A DNA stretch of 42,972 nucleotides from an uncultured Ruminococcus sp. (lineage in GTDB: Bacteria; Bacillota; Clostridia; Oscillospirales; Ruminococcaceae), in the NCBI GenBank assembly GCA_902787825.1, contig CADAHS010000017.1:1-42972 (forward strand). The letters are read 5' to 3'. Below are positions 1 through 8,281 of this stretch, piece after piece. A program made the position numbers and the translations under genes. The notes under the pieces are model-generated. The model was not told the origin of the DNA. It saw only the letters and a program-made list of their open reading frames with translations, and did not search any database. Positions within the stretch are counted from its first letter, which is position 1. The number at the start of each line of letters is the position of its first letter.

Positions 1-1
1 A

Positions 2-83
2 TTGGGGTCGTAGACCCCAATGGCGAAAAATCATTAAAAAGTTTCTGAGGGGGGCTCGGGGGGAACTCTTTCCAAAGAGTTCC
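2..83. repeat. Two intergenic hairpins at the left edge
   Basis: Bases 2-9 and 13-20 form a perfect 8-bp stem (TTGGGGTC / GACCCCAA) with a 3-base loop. Bases 62-71 and 74-83 form a perfect 10-bp stem (GGAACTCTTT / AAAGAGTTCC) with a 2-base loop. A G-rich tract lies between them. No reading frame is convincing here. It may be the end of an upstream gene's terminator region or part of a dispersed intergenic repeat cut by the window edge. Confidence 0.5.
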
Positions 84-176
84 AGCCCGATTACTCACCC
101 AATATGCTACGCTAAATATTGATTTATTATAGGGCACTACTTTAGTAAATGCAGATCGGCAAGAATAGATAAACAC

Positions 177-216
177 TTAACCAAATCTTAACTGTTTTAT
201 TAACCGGTTTCTTAAC
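177..216 (+). promoter_or_regulatory. Four phased TTAAC repeats upstream of the ABC exporter operon
   Basis: TTAAC occurs at 177, 188, 200 and 212, so the spacing is 11, 12 and 12 bp, about one helical turn each. OmpR/PhoB-family response regulators typically bind direct repeats with this spacing. The array ends 46 bp before the exporter ATPase start, where the promoter should be, but no clear sigma-A -35/-10 pair was found. The regulator is not encoded in the operon. Confidence 0.45.
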
Positions 217-262
217 TATTGTATGGTAAGATGAATTTAGAATAAAACAGGGAGGTAACTAA

Positions 263-1183
263 ATGGAGTATATTCTGAAAACTGAAGGGCTTTGTAAACA
301 GTACAGAAATTTCAAAGCTCTCAACGGTCTTACTATGCACGTTCCAAAGGGTTCGATCTATGGCTTTGTCGGACGCAATGGTGCGGGAAAAACAACACTT
401 ATCAGAATGATATGCGGTCTGCAATTCCCCTCACAGGGAAGCTTTGAGATCTACGGAGTGAAAAATTCAGACCCCGGGATCTGCAAGGCACGCAGGAGGA
501 TAGGTGCAGTGGTGGAAACGCCTTCGATCTTTCCCGAAATGACAGCAGAGGAAAATCTCAAACACCAGTTCCGCTTGATAGGTGTACCCGGGTTTGAGGG
601 GGTCAGGGAGCTTCTGGAGCTTGTGGGGCTTTCTGATACCGGCAAAAAGAAGGTCAAGGATTTTTCACTTGGTATGCGCCAAAGGCTTGGAATTGCGATA
701 GCGCTGAGCGGCGCCCCGGATTTTCTTATTCTTGACGAGCCTGTCAATGGTCTTGATCCGCAGGGCATTATCGAGGTCAGAGAGCTTATTTTAAAGCTCA
801 ATCGTGAGAGGGGCATAACCGTGCTCATTTCAAGTCACATTCTCGATGAGCTTTCAAAGCTTGCGACGCATTACGGATTTATCGACAAGGGCGCTATCGT
901 TCGTGAGATGAGCGCTCAGCAGCTCAATGATGCCTGCCGCAAGTGTGTCACGCTCAGTGTTTCTGATCCGGCGTCCGCTGCAAATGCGCTTGAAGCTATG
1001 GGCTTGCACGGAAATTACACTGTGCTGGAGGACAACAGGATTGATGTTTACGCACAGCCCAATATCACCGTGCTTGTCCACGCTCTTGACAAGCAGGGCT
1101 GCGAGCTGTTGACAGTCAAGGAACACGACGAAACGCTCGAAGGCTTCTTTATCTCTCTGGTGGGAGGTGACAGCCATGACTAA
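263..1183 (+). CDS. ABC transporter ATP-binding protein (bacitracin/lantibiotic exporter type)
   Basis: This is the cytoplasmic ATPase of an ABC exporter and powers the permease encoded next. The Walker A motif (GRNGAGKTT, about residues 38-46), the signature FSLGMRQR (about residues 133-140) and the Walker B plus D-loop (FLILDEPVNGLDP, about residues 154-166) are all intact, followed by the switch histidine in SSHIL. The roughly 100-residue C-terminal tail and 306-aa length are usual for BcrA/NatA-like ATPases. GGAGG lies 8 bases before the ATG. The stop overlaps the permease start. Such pairs next to a histidine kinase commonly give peptide-antibiotic resistance or immunity. The substrate here is unknown. 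Confidence 0.93.
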   Translation: MEYILKTEGLCKQYRNFKALNGLTMHVPKGSIYGFVGRNGAGKTTLIRMICGLQFPSQGSFEIYGVKNSDPGICKARRRIGAVVETPSIFPEMTAEENLKHQFRLIGVPGFEGVRELLELVGLSDTGKKKVKDFSLGMRQRLGIAIALSGAPDFLILDEPVNGLDPQGIIEVRELILKLNRERGITVLISSHILDELSKLATHYGFIDKGAIVREMSAQQLNDACRKCVTLSVSDPASAANALEAMGLHGNYTVLEDNRIDVYAQPNITVLVHALDKQGCELLTVKEHDETLEGFFISLVGGDSHD

Positions 1184-1916
1184 GCTTATCCGTGCTGATA
1201 TGACAAGAATGTTCAGATCAAGGATACTGCACCTGATGATGCTGCTGTTTGCGGGACTTATCGTTTTAGAAAGTGCGATTGTTACGGGCGATGATGTACA
1301 GGCAGGAGAAAATGTTTTCTCGTCGGTCATTTTCGGTATGGGCAGTATGCTGCTGCCGATGCTTGTAAGCATTGGTATATGCTTGATGATCGGCGCTGAA
1401 TTCACAAGCGGCGGCATACGCAACAAGCTGACGGTAGGTCACACAAGACAGAGCATTTATGGCTCGTGGCTGATATGCTCGTTTGTGATAACGCTGGCGA
1501 TGGTCATAGTTCTCGTGGCTGCTTCGTTTGCATCGGCACTGATCTTTGGAATTGATTTTTCCGATACGAACGTAAAGGCGACCGTAATAAACCTGCTCGT
1601 AATGACAGTTTGCGACCTTAGCTTCACGGCGATCATCATATTGTTCTCCACTCTGTTCACAGGGGTCAAGAGCGTTGCGGTGGCATTTATCTACAACGAG
1701 TCAACGATGATGATATTCGGAATTGTCGGTGAGGTGTACAAAAATAACGAGGTCTACAAGCTGGTGTGCAGGTTCTTTATACAGGCACAGATGAATTTCT
1801 ATACCACAGCTGAGATAACCGATACTCCATGGCTGACAGCGCTTTGCAGCGGTTCGCTGGGAATACTGGCTACTCTGGCAGGCATAGTTTCGTTCAAACG
1901 AAAGGATCTGAAATGA
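1176..1916 (+). CDS. ABC transporter permease, ABC-2 type
   Basis: This is the membrane subunit partner of the upstream ATPase. About six hydrophobic segments are visible: a helix near the N-terminus after LIRADMTRMF, a pair around FGMGSMLLPMLVSIGICLMIG, helices around residues 95-125 and 135-160, and a C-terminal pair ending in FKRKDLK. The length of about 246 aa fits BcrB-like permeases. I chose the ATG at 1176, 8 bases after GGGAGG, rather than a GTG at 1167 that sits inside the ribosome binding site. The start overlaps the last 8 bases of the ATPase gene, which implies translational coupling. Confidence 0.88.
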   Translation: MTKLIRADMTRMFRSRILHLMMLLFAGLIVLESAIVTGDDVQAGENVFSSVIFGMGSMLLPMLVSIGICLMIGAEFTSGGIRNKLTVGHTRQSIYGSWLICSFVITLAMVIVLVAASFASALIFGIDFSDTNVKATVINLLVMTVCDLSFTAIIILFSTLFTGVKSVAVAFIYNESTMMIFGIVGEVYKNNEVYKLVCRFFIQAQMNFYTTAEITDTPWLTALCSGSLGILATLAGIVSFKRKDLK

Positions 1917-1917
1917 T

Positions 1918-2159
1918 TTGAAGGCAGTTATTATAAACGCTCGCCCGGAAGCGATCCGTGCGGTGATAAGATGAAAAAACGCATTGCGAAGCTGTCCGGA
2001 AAAATATACAGAGATATAAGGTCTGAAAAGAGTTATCCTGTACAGACGCTCATTCACAAGGTCATTTTCTCGTTCGGGATAAGGCCGTTTGTGATGAAAA
2101 ATGAAAAGGATCACACCGGCACGATCCAAAAGTGGAAAGAGCTGAAAATAAAGATTTGA
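1918..2159 (+). pseudogene. Possible flavodoxin / NADPH-dependent reductase remnant (internal deletion)
   Basis: A frame starting at the TTG at 1918 reads KAVIINARPEAIRAVIR and then stops. This resembles the N-terminal beta-strand and phosphate loop of flavodoxin-fold FMN reductases (MKxxxINGSPR). From 1971 a second frame gives 62 aa ending in MKNEKDHTGTIQKWKEL, like the C-terminus of the same family (a KDNxDYKYWKE-type ending). The central roughly 100 residues would be missing. A plain alternative is a short genuine protein of 62 aa starting at ATG 1971, but it has no convincing ribosome binding site. The family assignment is from memory of the pattern, so confidence is modest. Confidence 0.4.
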
Positions 2160-2170
2160 GGTGAATCGGA

Positions 2171-3046
2171 TTGTTATATGCAGTTATCGGTATACTTGCA
2201 GCAGCGGTGCTGCTTTGCATCGTGAAGATATGCATTATGAAAAAGACCGCACGGGAGATATCCTCTGGCTTTGCCGAGAAGCTGCATGACGACACCAATA
2301 CAAGAATAGATATAACAAGCAGCGATAAGGATATGAAAGAGCTTGCCGCATCGCTGAACACCCAGCTGCGAAAGCTGAGAGAGGAGTACCTGCGTTATCA
2401 CCAGGGCAACCGGGAGCTTATCAACGCCATAACCAACATCTCTCACGATCTGCGTACTCCGCTGACAACGATATACGGTTATCTTGATATGATAAAAAAG
2501 ACGGACGATCCGCAGAGAATAAGGGAGTATCTTGATATCATCACCGAGAGGACAGAGCTGATGAAGCAGCTCACAGAAGAACTTTTCAGATACTCCGTGA
2601 TGATATCAGACGAGGGCGGAATGACAACCGAGGAGGTCTTTGTCAATCAGCTTCTTGAGCAAAGCATCGCAGACTTTTACCCTGCTCTTTCGCAAAGAAA
2701 TATCCAGCCCCAAGTCAATATCACACATAAAAAAATAGTCCGTCAGCTCAACAAGGCTGCGCTTTCAAGGGTGTTCGCAAATATACTCAATAACGCTGCC
2801 AAATATTCTGACGGCGACCTTGAGGTCACTCTTTCGGATACGGGGAGGATAACGTTTGCAAATACTGCCGGGCACCTTAGCGCAGTTTCGGTAGAACAGC
2901 TCTTTGACCGTTTCTACACTGTTGAGGCAGCGCACCATTCAACGGGTCTTGGACTTGCGATCGCAAAGACGCTCATTGAAAGCATGGGGGCAGTCATCAC
3001 CGCCGAGCTTAAAGACCAAAGACTTATTATAACCATCGAATTGTAG
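2171..3046 (+). CDS. Sensor histidine kinase (HisKA/HATPase), operon-encoded without a response regulator
   Basis: This is a membrane-bound two-component sensor. Residues 1-20 form a transmembrane helix (LYAVIGILAAAVLLCIVKICI). There is no large extracellular domain, so it is an intramembrane-type sensor, as is common for exporter-linked kinases. The H-box is NISHDLRTPLTTIYGYL with phospho-acceptor His92. The N-box is FANILNNAAKYS and the G2 box is STGLGLAIAKTLIES. The start is a TTG at 2171, 7 bases after GAGGTG. The usual partner, an OmpR-family regulator gene, is absent from both sides, so the cognate regulator must be elsewhere or lost. The gene is followed by a strong hairpin. Confidence 0.88.
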   Translation: MLYAVIGILAAAVLLCIVKICIMKKTAREISSGFAEKLHDDTNTRIDITSSDKDMKELAASLNTQLRKLREEYLRYHQGNRELINAITNISHDLRTPLTTIYGYLDMIKKTDDPQRIREYLDIITERTELMKQLTEELFRYSVMISDEGGMTTEEVFVNQLLEQSIADFYPALSQRNIQPQVNITHKKIVRQLNKAALSRVFANILNNAAKYSDGDLEVTLSDTGRITFANTAGHLSAVSVEQLFDRFYTVEAAHHSTGLGLAIAKTLIESMGAVITAELKDQRLIITIEL

Positions 3047-3076
3047 AACAAAACAAAGCAGATAAAAACGATCATA

Positions 3077-3115
3077 GGGATACGAAGATATTCTTCGTGT
3101 CCCTGTCACTTTTTT
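3077..3115 (+). terminator. Rho-independent terminator after the histidine kinase
   Basis: A 12-bp stem (3077-3088 with 3092-3103, one G-U wobble) and a 3-base loop are followed by a T-rich run at 3110-3115. Confidence 0.75.
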
Positions 3116-3139
3116 GGCGGAAGGTTCGTCTGTATTATA

Positions 3140-3151
3140 TGAAACGTTTCA
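3140..3151. promoter_or_regulatory. Perfect 12-bp palindrome upstream of the sigma factor gene
   Basis: TGAAACGTTTCA is a perfect inverted repeat with the central CG typical of LacI/CcpA-family operators. It lies 19 bases before the sigma factor ATG and directly abuts the ribosome binding site GGGAGTGA. It may be an operator or an mRNA element. Short palindromes do arise by chance, so confidence is low. Confidence 0.3.
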
Positions 3152-3170
3152 AAGGGAGTGAGATTTTCAT

Positions 3171-3704
3171 ATGACTGACAAAGATCTGACACAACAGTTT
3201 CTGAGCAGCCCGCAGACTATGCTTGCCGATGTGGTGAAGCATTACAGCGCATACGTTTATAAAATTGTTCTCACAAGGCTTGCCGATACAGTTACAAAGC
3301 AGGATATCGAGGAAGCAGTGAGCGATGTGTTCGTCAAGCTTTACACTGCCGCAAAGCAAGACGTTAAGATACGGTCTGTCGGGGCATATCTGTCGGTGAT
3401 AGCCCAGCGGCACTGTATCGACCTGTTCAGAAAAAGCACCTCAAAAACGCAGGATATCCCGCTTGACGAGATAGAAGATATGCAAAGCGAGCAGGACATC
3501 TTTGCACAAAGCTCTGAGGAACTGACCGAGGCGATAAAAGCACTCGGCGAGCCGGACACACAGATCTTTATTCGCAGATACTTCTTTGGTCAACGCAACA
3601 AGGATATCGCTAAGGAGCTGGGAATGAACACGGCGGCAGTCAATAAGAGGATATCACGGGGACTGCAAAAGCTCAGAAAGATACTTGAGGAGGGAGAACG
3701 ATGA
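3171..3704 (+). CDS. RNA polymerase sigma factor, ECF-like sigma-70 family
   Basis: This directs RNA polymerase to alternative promoters. Region 2 is visible at about residues 25-85 (VYKIVLTRL, DIEEAVSDVFVKLY, AYLSVIAQRHCIDLFRK). Region 4 is at about residues 120-172 with the helix-turn-helix QRNKDIAKELGMNTAAVNKRISRGLQKLRK. The 177-aa length is right for an ECF factor, and no region 3 is seen. The ATG at 3171 follows GGGAGTGA. Its last four bases (ATGA) overlap the start of the next gene, which encodes a membrane-anchored protein and is probably its regulator. Confidence 0.92.
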   Translation: MTDKDLTQQFLSSPQTMLADVVKHYSAYVYKIVLTRLADTVTKQDIEEAVSDVFVKLYTAAKQDVKIRSVGAYLSVIAQRHCIDLFRKSTSKTQDIPLDEIEDMQSEQDIFAQSSEELTEAIKALGEPDTQIFIRRYFFGQRNKDIAKELGMNTAAVNKRISRGLQKLRKILEEGER

Positions 3705-4783
3705 AAGTGACGTTAAGAGAGTATGCCTCAGAGGCGACCGAAAACGATTGTGTGTCGATGCTTGACCGGCTCCTGAGCTTCGGCGGAGAAGAACTTTCCC
3801 AAAGCGTACAGGATAATATCATCTCCGATGTGACAAGAAAGGTGGAAGCAGAGATGAACGATACACAGACAAAACCGAAAAAGAGAATAAAACGACGCAT
3901 AATAACCATTATCATCGCCGCGGCACTTTTGCTGCCCGTGGGAGCGTATGCCGCAGGCAGACTGTTTCACAAGCAAAATGTAGAATTTTATATCAAAGGC
4001 TCCGAGAGGATAGAGCAAAACGAAAGTGCAGTAAAAAACTATGTGATGGAGAACGAAGATTTTAAAATAACTATCGACTCGCAGCTTTCAGACGGGCATA
4101 ACGTGATGCAGGTAGTTACACAGCAGGGCAAAACCTCAAAGGCAAGAGACGAGTTAGAGTATTTCTCAGGTATGCTATTTACAGCGAAGGCAAACTACGC
4201 TGACGGCTCTGACGGACCTCACTTCAATAACGAGAATGATATGTTCTTCGCAGGCGGTTATTCCAATGGGGAGCACGTTAAAAAGGGCGATTCGCAGGTC
4301 GTTATTTACAGCTGCAAGGGTATAGATATCAATAAAGATATCAAGCTGACCTACTGCATACCTTACGGTGATTTTGAGGGAGTGGAGTACACGTCCGACC
4401 AAGCGTTGAATGACGAGGATATCGACTGCGGATATGAGGAGCTTGATGGCTTTGAATACACCACTAACTTCGCACCTAACGTCAAGAGCGTGGAGCTTAA
4501 AAGCAAGGACGGCAAAAAGCTTGTGCTTTCCGAATTTGAGATATACTCGCCCGATGATGAACACTTCGGTGAAAAGGTCAACACGGAAATGGTAAACGGC
4601 ACACCTACCCGAGTTGATGTGAGTGAAAGAGTATCGCTGATAAAAACCAATGGAGAGAAATATAAGCTGAGCGAGGATAACAAGACCGAGGCATTAGATG
4701 ACCACATTATCTTGGGTGAGATAATCGACCCGGATGATTTCAAGGGAGTTGAGATAAACTCAGTGGAGTATCTGAAAGGCTGA
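3701..4783 (+). CDS. Membrane-anchored anti-sigma-like protein (DUF4179-like)
   Basis: The N-terminal roughly 65 residues are cytoplasmic and charged (YASEATENDCVSMLDRLLSF). They are followed by a basic stretch (KPKKRIKRR) and one transmembrane helix at about residues 67-86 (IITIIIAAALLLPVGAYAAG). The remaining roughly 270 residues would be extracytoplasmic and acidic. This layout and the 4-base overlap with the sigma factor gene match the sigma/anti-sigma pairs of clostridia, with the N-terminus binding the sigma factor and the outer domain sensing a signal. No classical ZAS zinc motif (HxxxCxxC) is seen. A terminator follows, closing a two-gene operon. Confidence 0.75.
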   Translation: MKVTLREYASEATENDCVSMLDRLLSFGGEELSQSVQDNIISDVTRKVEAEMNDTQTKPKKRIKRRIITIIIAAALLLPVGAYAAGRLFHKQNVEFYIKGSERIEQNESAVKNYVMENEDFKITIDSQLSDGHNVMQVVTQQGKTSKARDELEYFSGMLFTAKANYADGSDGPHFNNENDMFFAGGYSNGEHVKKGDSQVVIYSCKGIDINKDIKLTYCIPYGDFEGVEYTSDQALNDEDIDCGYEELDGFEYTTNFAPNVKSVELKSKDGKKLVLSEFEIYSPDDEHFGEKVNTEMVNGTPTRVDVSERVSLIKTNGEKYKLSEDNKTEALDDHIILGEIIDPDDFKGVEINSVEYLKG

Positions 4784-4796
4784 AACAAAACTGCAT

Positions 4797-4836
4797 ACAG
4801 TTCCCGATAAGTATATCTTGTCGGGAACTGTTTTTT
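4797..4836 (+). terminator. Rho-independent terminator after the sigma/anti-sigma operon
   Basis: A 15-bp stem (4797-4811 with 4816-4830 approximately, one wobble) built on ACAGTTCCCGA / TCGGGAACTGT is followed directly by TTTTTT. Confidence 0.9.
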
Positions 4837-4845
4837 GTGATGTGG

Positions 4846-4874
4846 TAGACAAAGGCCTGAGAGTGTGCTATAAT
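4846..4874 (+). promoter_or_regulatory. Sigma-A promoter of the esterase gene
   Basis: The -35 is TAGACA (4846-4851), the spacer is 17 bp, and the -10 is TATAAT (4869-4874) with an upstream TGC that gives an extended -10. It is 31 bp before the ATG. Confidence 0.7.
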
Positions 4875-4904
4875 CATTTTACAAGAAAAAAGCGAGATGA
4901 GTAA

Positions 4905-6080
4905 ATGAGGATCAAAAAACTGATTTCAGCGACAGTTTGCTGCGTGATGCTGCTCGGGCTTTTCGCAGGGTGCTGCACGGGCGAAAGCTCTCAGGCACAA
5001 AGCATACAGATGAGCAGCAGTAAAGGAAATGACGATATGGATATAGTATTGAATGATGCAAAGCTGCTCGGACGCACATACCGTGCTGATGACGGCAGTA
5101 TATGGATGGGCCTTCCGGGCACGGGAGCAGAGCTTGAGTTCACAGGTGAAAGGCTTAGCGTGACACTCAGGGGCAATGCCGCCTCAAGCGATAAGGCTGC
5201 AAGAGTCGGTGTGTTCGTTGACGGGCAAAGAACGAGCGACATTTGTGTGAATGCCTCACAGCAGACTGTTGATGTCACGGGAAAGGGAAGTACCCCGGTG
5301 ACAGTCAGGATAGTCAAGCTTTCGGAGTGTTCAGATTCCTGCTGTGCGATAGTGGGAGCTGACGCTCACGGCGGAAGCATAAAAAAGGCCTCGGACAAGC
5401 AGCGCAAAATAGAGTTCATTGGCGACTCGATAACCTGCGGCTACGGCGTTGACGACCCCGATCTTACTCACGGCTTTTCCACTGCGACCGAGGACTGTAC
5501 CAAGGGCTATGCCTACAAGACGGCTCAGCTGCTCAATGCCGATCACAGCCTTGTATCGTTCAGCGGCTACGGTGTGGTCTCGGGCTGGACAGGCACAGGC
5601 GAAAAGAATACCTATTCGCTCGTCGAGCCTTATTACGAGAGCTACGGTTTTACCGAGAACAGCGGTTTTGACGGCAAAAAGCCCTCAGATATAAAATGGG
5701 ATTTCTCACGGTTTGTGCCCGATGTCGTGGTGCTCAACCTTGGGACCAACGATATGTCATATACCCTTGATGACCCCGGCAGACAGCAGGAGTATATCGC
5801 AGGATATGTTGATTTTCTCAAAAAGATACGATCAGTCAACCCGAATGCGAAGATCATCTGTGCCCTTGGAACAATGGGGACGCTGCTGTGTCCTGCAATG
5901 CAGCAGGCGGTGACACTGTACAGCACACAAACGGGCGATAAAAACATCGCTGCCATTGAGCTTCCGCTTCAGGATCAGGAAAACGACGGCAGTGTGATCC
6001 AGGGACACCCGACTGAGATCACCCACGATAAGGCTGCAAAGCTTGTCAGCGAGAAGATCAAAGCGGAAATGAACTGGTAG
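4905..6080 (+). CDS. Secreted SGNH-family acetyl(xylan) esterase lipoprotein, CE2-like
   Basis: This is predicted to remove acetyl groups from plant polysaccharide outside the cell. A lipoprotein signal ends in the lipobox LFAGC (Cys22). An N-terminal beta domain (about residues 50-150, starting LLGRTYRADDGSIWMGLPGTG) precedes the SGNH hydrolase domain. This two-domain order is characteristic of CE2 acetylxylan esterases. Catalytic Ser175 lies in IGDSITCGYG. Block III is LNLGTNDMSYT and the catalytic His368 is in GHPTEITH. The usual Asp a few residues before the His is not obvious. Some CE2 enzymes work with a Ser-His dyad. It is monocistronic, with its own promoter and terminator. Confidence 0.85.
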   Translation: MRIKKLISATVCCVMLLGLFAGCCTGESSQAQSIQMSSSKGNDDMDIVLNDAKLLGRTYRADDGSIWMGLPGTGAELEFTGERLSVTLRGNAASSDKAARVGVFVDGQRTSDICVNASQQTVDVTGKGSTPVTVRIVKLSECSDSCCAIVGADAHGGSIKKASDKQRKIEFIGDSITCGYGVDDPDLTHGFSTATEDCTKGYAYKTAQLLNADHSLVSFSGYGVVSGWTGTGEKNTYSLVEPYYESYGFTENSGFDGKKPSDIKWDFSRFVPDVVVLNLGTNDMSYTLDDPGRQQEYIAGYVDFLKKIRSVNPNAKIICALGTMGTLLCPAMQQAVTLYSTQTGDKNIAAIELPLQDQENDGSVIQGHPTEITHDKAAKLVSEKIKAEMNW

Positions 6081-6109
6081 TCTATCAGATGTAAGAAATA
6101 AAAGCAAAG

Positions 6110-6154
6110 ACAGCTATACAGAGGCAAAACTTCTGTATAGCTGTTTGTGTTTTG
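6110..6154 (+). terminator. Rho-independent terminator after the esterase gene
   Basis: A perfect 13-bp stem (6110-6122 with 6132-6144; ACAGCTATACAGA) is followed by a T-rich tail. Confidence 0.85.
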
Positions 6155-6277
6155 TGCATTGTTTACGAGAAATGGCGAGAATGTTTGTGCAAGGCGACAA
6201 ACTTTGAGCTTTTCTGCACATATTATGGCTTCTCAATCGTTCTATATAATAGAGAACAGTTTTGAAATAAATATATA

Positions 6278-6306
6278 TTTACAGTTAAATACAAATGTGA
6301 TATAAT
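6278..6306 (+). promoter_or_regulatory. Sigma-A promoter of the 6.3-8.9 kb operon
   Basis: TTTACA (6278-6283), a 17-bp spacer and TATAAT (6301-6306) sit in an AT-rich block. The start codon GTG lies 24 bp downstream. It is the only clear promoter before the three following genes. Confidence 0.8.
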
Positions 6307-6329
6307 GTCATTTTAGGGGGGAGTTTACC

Positions 6330-7271
6330 GTGGGTGAGAAGAACAAAAGAGTGATAGCTGCTGAGGTGATGATGTCGTTTGGGTACTGTGCGCTGTGCAT
6401 GATAGAATATCTCCTGCTTCCGGCGGTGGACAAAAGCGGAGAGACCTTTGCATATATAGTTATCCAGTGCTACGGGCTGATGGTGGTATCATTCTTTCTG
6501 CTTTTGAAATTCAGGATCATTTATCTGGTGATACCGTTTCTGAGCTACTATGCGGCGAAGAGTCTGATACTTCTGAATCACCATTTTGACCACACCACAA
6601 ATTGGGATTTTTTCGAGCACGATTATTACAACCGTGAGCAGATGCTGATGTCGGCGTGTTACCTGTTCGTGAACGTCCTGCCGCTTTCAATGGTGACGAG
6701 GTGGCTGTACAAGAGCTGGAAAAAGCTCAAGGCGGAAAATCAGGCTCGTGAGATGCAGCAGGCTTTGCAGGCTTCACAGGTGGATCCGGCACAACAGACG
6801 GACGGGCAGTCAGAGCTTCCCACAGCGACCGTTACGCAGAGAGTTGTGACGGCGGACGTTCCCCCGCAGGACGCATTCATTTATGAGGAGCCGATAGTGA
6901 TAAAGCTTGCACCGCAGCCCGATGAGCCGATGAGCGAGAGGTCGCATCTGTTTCGCAAGATAGGTCTTAGCCTTTGGCTTCACCTTGTATGCTTTCAGAT
7001 GATACTGATCCTGCCGTATCGGTGGGTGCCGATGTGGCTGTCACAGATGATCCTGGAAATGATCTCAACAAAAGAAGGTTTTATTGCTTATGTCCTGATA
7101 TTGTGGGCGCTGTGCAACATTCCGCTGGTGGTCGGTTCAAGAAAGCACCCGTTCAGTAACACAGAGTGCAGGATAGTTTACAGGGTGTTCTCGGGATTAT
7201 TCTCGGCAATTTTGTTATGGTTGTGTTTCCGGCCGTTGTTTTACTTCCTGTTCACGCCGTTTTCGTTTTGA
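6330..7271 (+). CDS. Polytopic membrane protein of unknown function
   Basis: I do not recognise the family. About four transmembrane helices occupy residues 10-130 (for example YCALCMIEYLLLPAV and IYLVIPFLSYYAAKSLILL). A Gln/Pro-rich cytoplasmic linker follows at about residues 135-205, then three more helices at about 210-310 (LWLHLVCFQMILILPYRWV, AYVLILWALCNIPLVVG, LFSAILLWLCFRPLFYFLF). It starts with a GTG preceded by AGGGGGGAG. It is the first gene of a three-gene operon that also encodes a lipoprotein and a single-pass protein, which suggests an envelope complex. That last point is inference. Confidence 0.7.
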   Translation: MGEKNKRVIAAEVMMSFGYCALCMIEYLLLPAVDKSGETFAYIVIQCYGLMVVSFFLLLKFRIIYLVIPFLSYYAAKSLILLNHHFDHTTNWDFFEHDYYNREQMLMSACYLFVNVLPLSMVTRWLYKSWKKLKAENQAREMQQALQASQVDPAQQTDGQSELPTATVTQRVVTADVPPQDAFIYEEPIVIKLAPQPDEPMSERSHLFRKIGLSLWLHLVCFQMILILPYRWVPMWLSQMILEMISTKEGFIAYVLILWALCNIPLVVGSRKHPFSNTECRIVYRVFSGLFSAILLWLCFRPLFYFLFTPFSF

Positions 7272-7280
7272 GGTGAGAGT

Positions 7281-8276
7281 ATGAGTTACATAAGTGTCAG
7301 AAAAAAACTGCTGGTTTGGCTGACCGTTCTGACAACGGCAGTCCTGGGAGCTTGTTCATCAAATACGACTGACAACCACGACATCAATGCGAGGGACTAT
7401 GTCACAAGTACGATGAACTGTCAGACAGACATTGGCTGTGAACCTGATTTTGCCTTTGCATCGGGAGATCTTTATGTGTTTTTCAACGACTATCTTGATG
7501 TTTACAACTATGAGGGAAAACTCACCTCGCACAAGACCGGTCACAAAGTCGTCAAGGCGGACGGCGGCAAAAGAAGTATGTACTTCATCGACGAGAACAA
7601 AGACCTGTACAGCTTTGATATGCAGACTGATAAGTCCGAAAAGCTTTTGAGCAAAGTGTGCGATATCTCGGTCGGCAACTGGGTGAACGGTGCAGTGACC
7701 GATGACGGAAAGCTTTATCTCTGGGGCGAAAATGCCGCTTACTATCTCGGCAGCCCGGCGAACAAACCGACACAGTACAAAAGTGATGTGCATTGGGTGG
7801 ATATCGAATCGGGCTTGCAGCATCTTCTTGTGCTGGACGACAAGGGAAACGTCTACGAAAGCAGGACCGTAGAGAGCTTCACGCCGATAACTAAGATAGA
7901 GGCGCTAAAGGATATTGAGTCGATATACTGCTGCTCGGAGAATATCGCAGTCGGGAAAAACGGGCATATCAATTACTGGTTCGGAGATTACGGCTCTGAT
8001 GAACATTCAATTTATACTGATCCCCCAAAAAAGATAGAAGCCGTCCTCAACGGTCTGAAGCCGGACAGTTTCAGACTCAGCGGACATTACAGCATCGCTA
8101 TCGTGGGTGATGAAGTGTTTTACTGGGGATACTTCGGCCCTTCAAAGTATAATAAAGGTGAAGATAATATTCGTTCTCCCAAGTACGACAGCGGACTGAC
8201 CGACTTTGATGATATTTACTGCGGAAGCTCAACATTCGTGCGCAAAGCAAAGACTATAAGGATATATAAGAGGTAG
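7281..8276 (+). CDS. Lipoprotein with RCC1-like beta-propeller repeats
   Basis: The signal peptide ends in a lipobox (TTAVLGAC, Cys at about residue 25), so the protein should be anchored outside the membrane. The body of about 300 residues contains recurring segments with the RCC1/BLIP-II pattern: W.DIESG..H.L.LDDKG.VY near residues 172-195, LYLWGENAAYYLG near 145-157, and YSIAIVGDEVFYWGYFGPSKYN near 271-291. Such propellers bind other proteins. The start follows GAGGTGAGAG, 9 bp after the preceding stop. Its partner is probably encoded in the same operon. No enzymatic motif is seen. Confidence 0.7.
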   Translation: MSYISVRKKLLVWLTVLTTAVLGACSSNTTDNHDINARDYVTSTMNCQTDIGCEPDFAFASGDLYVFFNDYLDVYNYEGKLTSHKTGHKVVKADGGKRSMYFIDENKDLYSFDMQTDKSEKLLSKVCDISVGNWVNGAVTDDGKLYLWGENAAYYLGSPANKPTQYKSDVHWVDIESGLQHLLVLDDKGNVYESRTVESFTPITKIEALKDIESIYCCSENIAVGKNGHINYWFGDYGSDEHSIYTDPPKKIEAVLNGLKPDSFRLSGHYSIAIVGDEVFYWGYFGPSKYNKGEDNIRSPKYDSGLTDFDDIYCGSSTFVRKAKTIRIYKR

Positions 8277-8281
8277 TGAAA

